DNA of 64,000 nucleotides from Amycolatopsis jejuensis (GTDB taxonomy: Bacteria > Actinomycetota > Actinomycetes > Mycobacteriales > Pseudonocardiaceae). The translations under genes were made by a program, and so were the position numbers. Shown here in pieces: positions 60,215-64,000 of this stretch (positions are counted from its first letter, which is position 1; each line of letters starts with the position of its first letter). The notes beneath the pieces are model-generated. The model saw nothing but the letters and a program-made list of their open reading frames with translations. It ran no database searches and was not told the DNA's origin. The stretch covers positions 186,001 through 250,000 of the forward strand of contig NZ_JNYZ01000002.1 of assembly GCF_000717335.1 (NCBI RefSeq), in the 5' to 3' direction.

Positions 60215-61558
60215 TCAGCGCGCGTACATGCGGACGTCGTCGATGTCGGCCTTCGACCGATCCGGCAACGCCACCACACACAGCACCGTGATGATCACCG
60301 ACGCGACGATGTAGATCGAGATCGAGTACGGCGTCCCGGTGAGGTGCAGCAGCCAGGTCGCCAAGAGCGGCGCCGGACCACCCGCGAACACGGACGCCAG
60401 CTGGTACCCCAGCCCCGCGCCGCCGTACCGCAGATGCGTCGGGAAACTCTCGCCGATCAACGCGGCCTGCGGCCCGTACTGCAGGGAATGCGCCACCATC
60501 GACACGATGATCGCGACGAAGACCAGCGCGTGCCCGCTGTGCGACAGCACCGCGAAATACGGGAACGCGATCACCCCGGTGAGCACCGCCCCGGTCAGGT
60601 ACACCCGTTTGCGCCCGATCCGGTCGGAGAGCTGGGAGAACAGCGGAATCAGCAGCAGTTCCGCGGCCGCGCCCACGAGAACCGCGTTGAGCACGAACGT
60701 CTTGCTGAATTCCGGCCGCTGCACCACGTACACGAGCACGTAGCTGGTGAAGAGGTAGAACGGCATCTGCTCGCTGAACCGCAGCCCCGCCGACAGCAGG
60801 ATCTCCCGCCAGTGGTGCTGCACGACCTCCTTCACCGGCGCCTTCGCCGTGCGCCCGGCCGCGACCACCGCGGCGAACATCGGGGTTTCCATGATCCGCA
60901 ACCGGATCACCAGCCCGATCGCCACCAGCACCAGGCTGAGCAGGAACGGAATCCGCCAGCCCCACGATTCGAACGCGGCCGGCGACAGCGTCGCGGACAG
61001 CAACGTCATCCCGCCGGTGCCGAGCACGAGCCCCACCGGAACCCCGACCTGCGCGAAACTCGCCAGCAGCCCACGGCGGCGCTGGTCCCCCCATTCCATC
61101 GCGAGCAGTACCGACCCGCTCCACTCGCCGCCGATCGCGATGCCCTGCACGAGCCGCAGCAGCACGAGCACCAGCGGCGCGGCGAACCCGATCGTCGCGG
61201 TCCCGGGCAGCAGGCCGACCACCGCCGACGACAGCCCCATCAGCAGCAGCGTGATGATCAGCGTCGCCTTCCGGCCCAGCCGGTCACCCCAGTGCCCGAA
61301 GATCGCCGCGCCGATCGGCCGGGCGGCGAACCCGACCGCATAGGTCGCGAACGACTGCATGGCGCCCGCGTAGCTCGACGACTCGGGGAAGAACAGATGC
61401 GGAAAGACGAGGGCCGCAGCCGTGTTGTAGAGGAAGAAGTCGTACCACTCGATGGTGGTTCCGATCGACCCGGCGAGGGCCGCTCGCCGTACCTGCACCC
61501 GGCGGTCGCCGGACGTGGCTTGCACTGACTGGGTGACCTCGTTGTCGCCTAAGACCAT
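60215..61558 (-). CDS. MFS transporter, MHS (metabolite:H+ symporter) family
   Basis: The protein has 447 residues and 12 helices. The opening GSIGTTIEWYDFFLYNTAAAL and the loop FGHWGDRLGRKATL, plus LVQGIAIGGEWSGSVLL, are diagnostic of the MHS branch, which imports shikimate, alpha-ketoglutarate, proline/betaine or related acids. ATG 61558 has GAGAGG nine bases ahead; GTG 61564 is an alternative. A TetR-type operator at 61584-61599 lies 26 bp upstream, and the divergent TetR gene is the likely regulator. Confidence 0.9.
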   Translation of the reverse strand: MVLGDNEVTQSVQATSGDRRVQVRRAALAGSIGTTIEWYDFFLYNTAAALVFPHLFFPESSSYAGAMQSFATYAVGFAARPIGAAIFGHWGDRLGRKATLIITLLLMGLSSAVVGLLPGTATIGFAAPLVLVLLRLVQGIAIGGEWSGSVLLAMEWGDQRRRGLLASFAQVGVPVGLVLGTGGMTLLSATLSPAAFESWGWRIPFLLSLVLVAIGLVIRLRIMETPMFAAVVAAGRTAKAPVKEVVQHHWREILLSAGLRFSEQMPFYLFTSYVLVYVVQRPEFSKTFVLNAVLVGAAAELLLIPLFSQLSDRIGRKRVYLTGAVLTGVIAFPYFAVLSHSGHALVFVAIIVSMVAHSLQYGPQAALIGESFPTHLRYGGAGLGYQLASVFAGGPAPLLATWLLHLTGTPYSISIYIVASVIITVLCVVALPDRSKADIDDVRMYAR

Positions 61559-61583
61559 CTTCACGCACCTCTCGTGACGGGTG

Positions 61584-61599
61584 TCACACCATAGTGTGA
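61584..61599. promoter_or_regulatory. TetR-type operator upstream of the MHS transporter
   Basis: TCACAC-CATA-GTGTGA is a perfect 6-bp-arm inverted repeat with a 4-bp spacer, in the size range usual for TetR operators. It sits in the divergent spacer between the transporter and the TetR gene. Confidence 0.7.
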
Positions 61600-61713
61600 A
61601 GGACGCGCGATGGTTTGACGATTCCTGTCTGCTGCTCCGGACGGGTTGTTTCCCACCGTTGACCGCTGCCAGGCGCCCGGACCGGCTGCCGCAGCGCGAC
61701 TACCATCGCAGCT

Positions 61714-62301
61714 GTGATGGAGGAGAAGCCGCTGCGCGCCGATGCGCGGCGAAACCGGGCGAAGGTGCTCGAAGCCGCCGAGACGGTGTTCGCGGCCAAG
61801 GGCACCGGCGCGCCGACCGAGGAGGTCGCGCGCGCGGCCGGGGTGGGCATCGGCACGGTATTCCGGCATTTCCCCACAAAAGAGGCGTTGCTGGAAGCCG
61901 TGCTCTACGCCCGGCTCAACCGGTTCGTCGACGAGGCCGACGCGGTCGTGGCCCAGAACGATGCCGACGCCGGTGCGGCTTTCTTCACGTTCCTCACCAG
62001 CTGGATCGAGATGTCCAGTGCCAAGACCGCGTACTTCGAAGCGCTGTCCGCAGCCGGGGTGTGCGTGCCCCACGCGGGTTCGGTGATCGGGGAGCGGCTG
62101 CGTGAGTCACTCGGTGTGCTGCTGCAGCGCGCGCAGGACAGCGGTGCGGTGCGGCGTGACGTCACCACCACCGAGTTGATCCCGGTGATCATCGGCACCG
62201 CGAAGGCGGCTGAGCACGTCGGCGCCGATCGTGCGCTGCGGGACCGGACCATCGCGATCCTGTTCGACGGTCTCCGTCCGGCGGTTCCGGCGCGGTTCTA
62301 G
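61714..62301 (+). CDS. TetR/AcrR family transcriptional regulator
   Basis: The protein has 195 residues. RNRAKVLEAAETVFAAKGTG and APTEEVARAAGVGIGTVFRH then FPTKEALLEAV give a complete helix-turn-helix region. The C-terminal domain has the common LGVLLQRAQDSGAVRRDV segment. The start is GTG 61714 or ATG 61717. It probably binds the TCACAC palindrome at 61584-61599 and controls the divergent MHS transporter and itself. Confidence 0.88.
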   Translation: MMEEKPLRADARRNRAKVLEAAETVFAAKGTGAPTEEVARAAGVGIGTVFRHFPTKEALLEAVLYARLNRFVDEADAVVAQNDADAGAAFFTFLTSWIEMSSAKTAYFEALSAAGVCVPHAGSVIGERLRESLGVLLQRAQDSGAVRRDVTTTELIPVIIGTAKAAEHVGADRALRDRTIAILFDGLRPAVPARF

Positions 62302-62311
62302 ACTCTTGATC

Positions 62312-63106
62312 ATGACCAACCGCTTAGTCTGCATCGGCGATTCGTTCACCGAGGGCGTCGGGGACGACGACCCGTCCGCGCCGAACGGGGTCCGCGGGTG
62401 GGCCGACCGCGCCGCCGCAGTGCTCGCCCGGGAGCCCGGATTCCGTTACGCCAACCTCGCGGTCCGCGGGAAACTCCTGCCGCAGGTGCTGAACGAGCAG
62501 GTGGAACCGGCGCTGGCGATGAAGCCGGACCTGGTCACGATCTACGCGGGCGGCAACGACCTGATGCGCCCGCGGGTCGACATCGACGCGCTCACCGATT
62601 CCTACGAGCGCGCGATCGCCCGGTTCCGGGCCGCCGGAGCGCAGGTGCTGCTGTTCACCGGGGTCGACGGCGTCGAGGACGCGCTGTTCCGGCACATGCG
62701 CGGCCGGGTCGCGATCTACAACGAGCACGTCCGCGGGATCGCCGCGCGGCACGAGACGCTGCTGGTGGACATGTGGTCGATGCGGCAGCTGCGTGACCGC
62801 CGGATGTGGGCGCCGGATCGCTTGCACCTCAACGCTTCCGGGCACACGGAGATCGCCATCGCGGTGCTGGCTGCGCTGGGTGTTCCGCACGACCTCGCTC
62901 CCGTTGTCCTCGGCTCCCGCCCGCGGCTGTCGGTGCGGGAACAACGCGCGGCCAACCTGCGCTGGGGCCGGGAGCACGCGCTGCCGTGGGTCGGCCGCCG
63001 CCTGCGGGGCGAGTCCTCCGGTGACACGATCAGCCCGAAACGCCCGGAGCTGGAGCCGTTCGACGACAGTCAGGGCTTGACGGCGGACCGCAGCGCTTCG
63101 CGGTAA
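62312..63106 (+). CDS. SGNH/GDSL hydrolase
   Basis: The protein has 264 residues. Block I is CIGDSFTEGVG with the nucleophile Ser, block III GGNDLMRP and block V DRLHLNASGHTEIA with the Asp-His pair, so the catalytic set is complete. No signal peptide, so a cytoplasmic esterase or acetyl hydrolase is likely. The 3' end overlaps the convergent membrane-protein gene by 37 bp. Confidence 0.9.
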   Translation: MTNRLVCIGDSFTEGVGDDDPSAPNGVRGWADRAAAVLAREPGFRYANLAVRGKLLPQVLNEQVEPALAMKPDLVTIYAGGNDLMRPRVDIDALTDSYERAIARFRAAGAQVLLFTGVDGVEDALFRHMRGRVAIYNEHVRGIAARHETLLVDMWSMRQLRDRRMWAPDRLHLNASGHTEIAIAVLAALGVPHDLAPVVLGSRPRLSVREQRAANLRWGREHALPWVGRRLRGESSGDTISPKRPELEPFDDSQGLTADRSASR

Positions 63107-63642
63107 GCCGTCTCGTCGGGTTCGGTCCCGCGGATGTCCGACGGTGCCACCGTTCCGCCGGGACTCTCGTGTTCCCGGGATACGACCGTCGGGCATTCGC
63201 CGGTGCGCCCGTTGAGGTCCACTGTGGACACCACGCGACCGGTACGCGCCTCGTGCACCTCGATCTGCCACCGCCCCTGGCGCATGGTCCGGACGCTGCC
63301 GTCGCGGTAGGAACAGCCGTCCAGTTCGGCGCCGACGCCGAGGGAGCGGAGGCATCCGACGAGCTGCACCTGGTCTGGCTGCGGCCGGTCACCGGCGCCG
63401 TTGTCGGCGTGCTTCACGGTGCTGCCGCCCTCGAACACGATAATCGGATGCGGCGCCGGGCCCTCGTACGCGGCCGCCTTGTCGAACGCCTGCCCGTCGG
63501 CGCCGCACAGGGCGGCAAAATCGGGGAGTTCGCCGGGCCGTCCGGAGAGCAGCGGCCGGAACAGGGCAAACCAGAGGGTGAGCAGAACAGCGCCCAGCAG
63601 CAGCAACCGGTAACCGGCGATCGCCTGCCACGCTTTCCGCAT
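63070..63642 (-). CDS. Hypothetical membrane-anchored protein
   Basis: The protein has 190 residues, which I do not recognise. One N-terminal membrane helix (LLLLGAVLLTLWFALFRPLL, residues 14-33) is followed by an extracytoplasmic domain with four cysteines (CGADGQAF, GCLRSLG, GCSYRDG, GECPTVV) that could form two disulfides. The start ATG 63642 is the best placed. It overlaps the end of the SGNH gene by 37 bp on the opposite strand. Confidence 0.6.
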   Translation of the reverse strand: MRKAWQAIAGYRLLLLGAVLLTLWFALFRPLLSGRPGELPDFAALCGADGQAFDKAAAYEGPAPHPIIVFEGGSTVKHADNGAGDRPQPDQVQLVGCLRSLGVGAELDGCSYRDGSVRTMRQGRWQIEVHEARTGRVVSTVDLNGRTGECPTVVSREHESPGGTVAPSDIRGTEPDETAYREALRSAVKP

Positions 63643-63706
63643 CCGCCCCGCCCGCGTCGAAGGTGTGGTGATCTTTCTACTCGCCTTCGACGGGACCCCT
63701 CCCGGG

Positions 63707-64000
63707 TCAAGCAGTGAGCTGCCGTGCCCGATGGTCGGCGACGTTGACCCGCGTGCCGCACCGGGTGGAGCAGAACCGCCGCCGCCCGTTGCGGGAGGTG
63801 TCGACGAACGCGACGTCGCAGCCTTCGCGCGCACAGACGCCCAGCCGGTCCGAGTCCTCACACACGACGTGCGCGAGCCCGCCCGCGGTGTACGCGCTGA
63901 ACCGCTCGACCACCTCGGCGCCACTGCACGAGTAATGCAGATGCGGAGTTTTCCCGTTGTGGCGCGAGATGTGCGGACGGCACGCTGAGACCTCGAGGAG
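63707..64000 (-). CDS. CGNR zinc finger (ABATE-type) regulator, C-terminal part (partial)
   Basis: The frame is open to the window edge; 97 residues are visible. A zinc finger with CAREGCDVAFVDTSRNGRRR and FCSTRCGTR matches the CGNR family, although the name-giving Asn is Thr (CGTR). The preceding LHYSCSGAEVVERFSAYTAGGLA matches the end of the ABATE ligand domain. It is a probable stress- or ligand-sensing transcription factor. The N-terminus lies beyond position 64000. Confidence 0.75.
   Translation of the reverse strand, partial: LLEVSACRPHISRHNGKTPHLHYSCSGAEVVERFSAYTAGGLAHVVCEDSDRLGVCAREGCDVAFVDTSRNGRRRFCSTRCGTRVNVADHRARQLTA

Overview
The window is about 70% GC and densely coded, with many GTG and TTG starts and ATGA or GTGA gene overlaps. 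The families present (UppP, MSMEG_4193-type phosphatase, DUF3090/SCO1664/DUF3097, MptB mannosyltransferase, DUF5703, mycothiol-dependent DinB-type protein, PucR regulator) point to a mycolata-related actinobacterium. Pseudonocardiaceae, most likely Amycolatopsis or a close relative, is my inference. It reads as ordinary chromosome. I saw no tRNA, rRNA, CRISPR array, integrase, transposase or phage gene.

Layout. 1-4.6 kb: end of an SDR gene, a decayed BtuF-like pseudogene, then a minus-strand operon (HpaI-type aldolase, MFS transporter, nitrilase) facing a GntR/FCD regulator across a strong palindrome. 4.6-8.2 kb: M20 peptidase, an alpha/beta hydrolase with an Asp nucleophile, and an ArsR-like/SRPBCC pair. 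8.4-11 kb: a three-gene set (DinB-type, cupin fusion, zinc-ribbon methyltransferase). 11-17 kb: beta-propeller lipoprotein plus DUF5703, aldo/keto reductase, uppP, phosphatase, M3 oligopeptidase. 17-25.7 kb: oxidoreductase/TetR pair, MFS, secreted GH18 chitinase with promoter direct repeats, a kinase gene broken by a 26-bp tandem duplication, mdh, MarR/NTF2 pair, aldo/keto reductase.

25.7-35.5 kb: two GH92 alpha-mannosidase genes; one is secreted and multidomain, while the other lacks a signal peptide and overlaps a FUSC membrane-protein gene. 35.9-38.5 kb: two coupled methyltransferases and a second M20 peptidase. 38.5-44.8 kb: an M55 D-aminopeptidase divergent from a dipeptide ABC importer (binding protein, two permeases, fused ATPases), which looks like a peptide or peptidoglycan-peptide salvage module. 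44.9-49 kb: MptB and two paralogous secreted S1 proteases flanking a hydrolase. 49-52 kb: PucR regulator divergent from an M20-type amidohydrolase. 51.6-54.9 kb: PPOX, LD-carboxypeptidase and S9 peptidase operon. 55-60 kb: DUF3090, SCO1664, APH-like, DUF3097, then NfeD/flotillin. 60-64 kb: MFS transporter with a divergent TetR and a clear operator, an SGNH hydrolase, a small membrane protein and a CGNR-type regulator cut by the window edge.

The least-explained signals are non-coding. They are a 51-53 bp palindrome found twice, each 11 bp past a stop codon; a 31-bp element found twice, each 1-3 bp past a stop codon; CCAATGTGGCATTGG-type triple repeats at two loci; a 37-bp perfect palindrome inside a protease gene; and four copies of the 11-mer TCCACAGTGGA.
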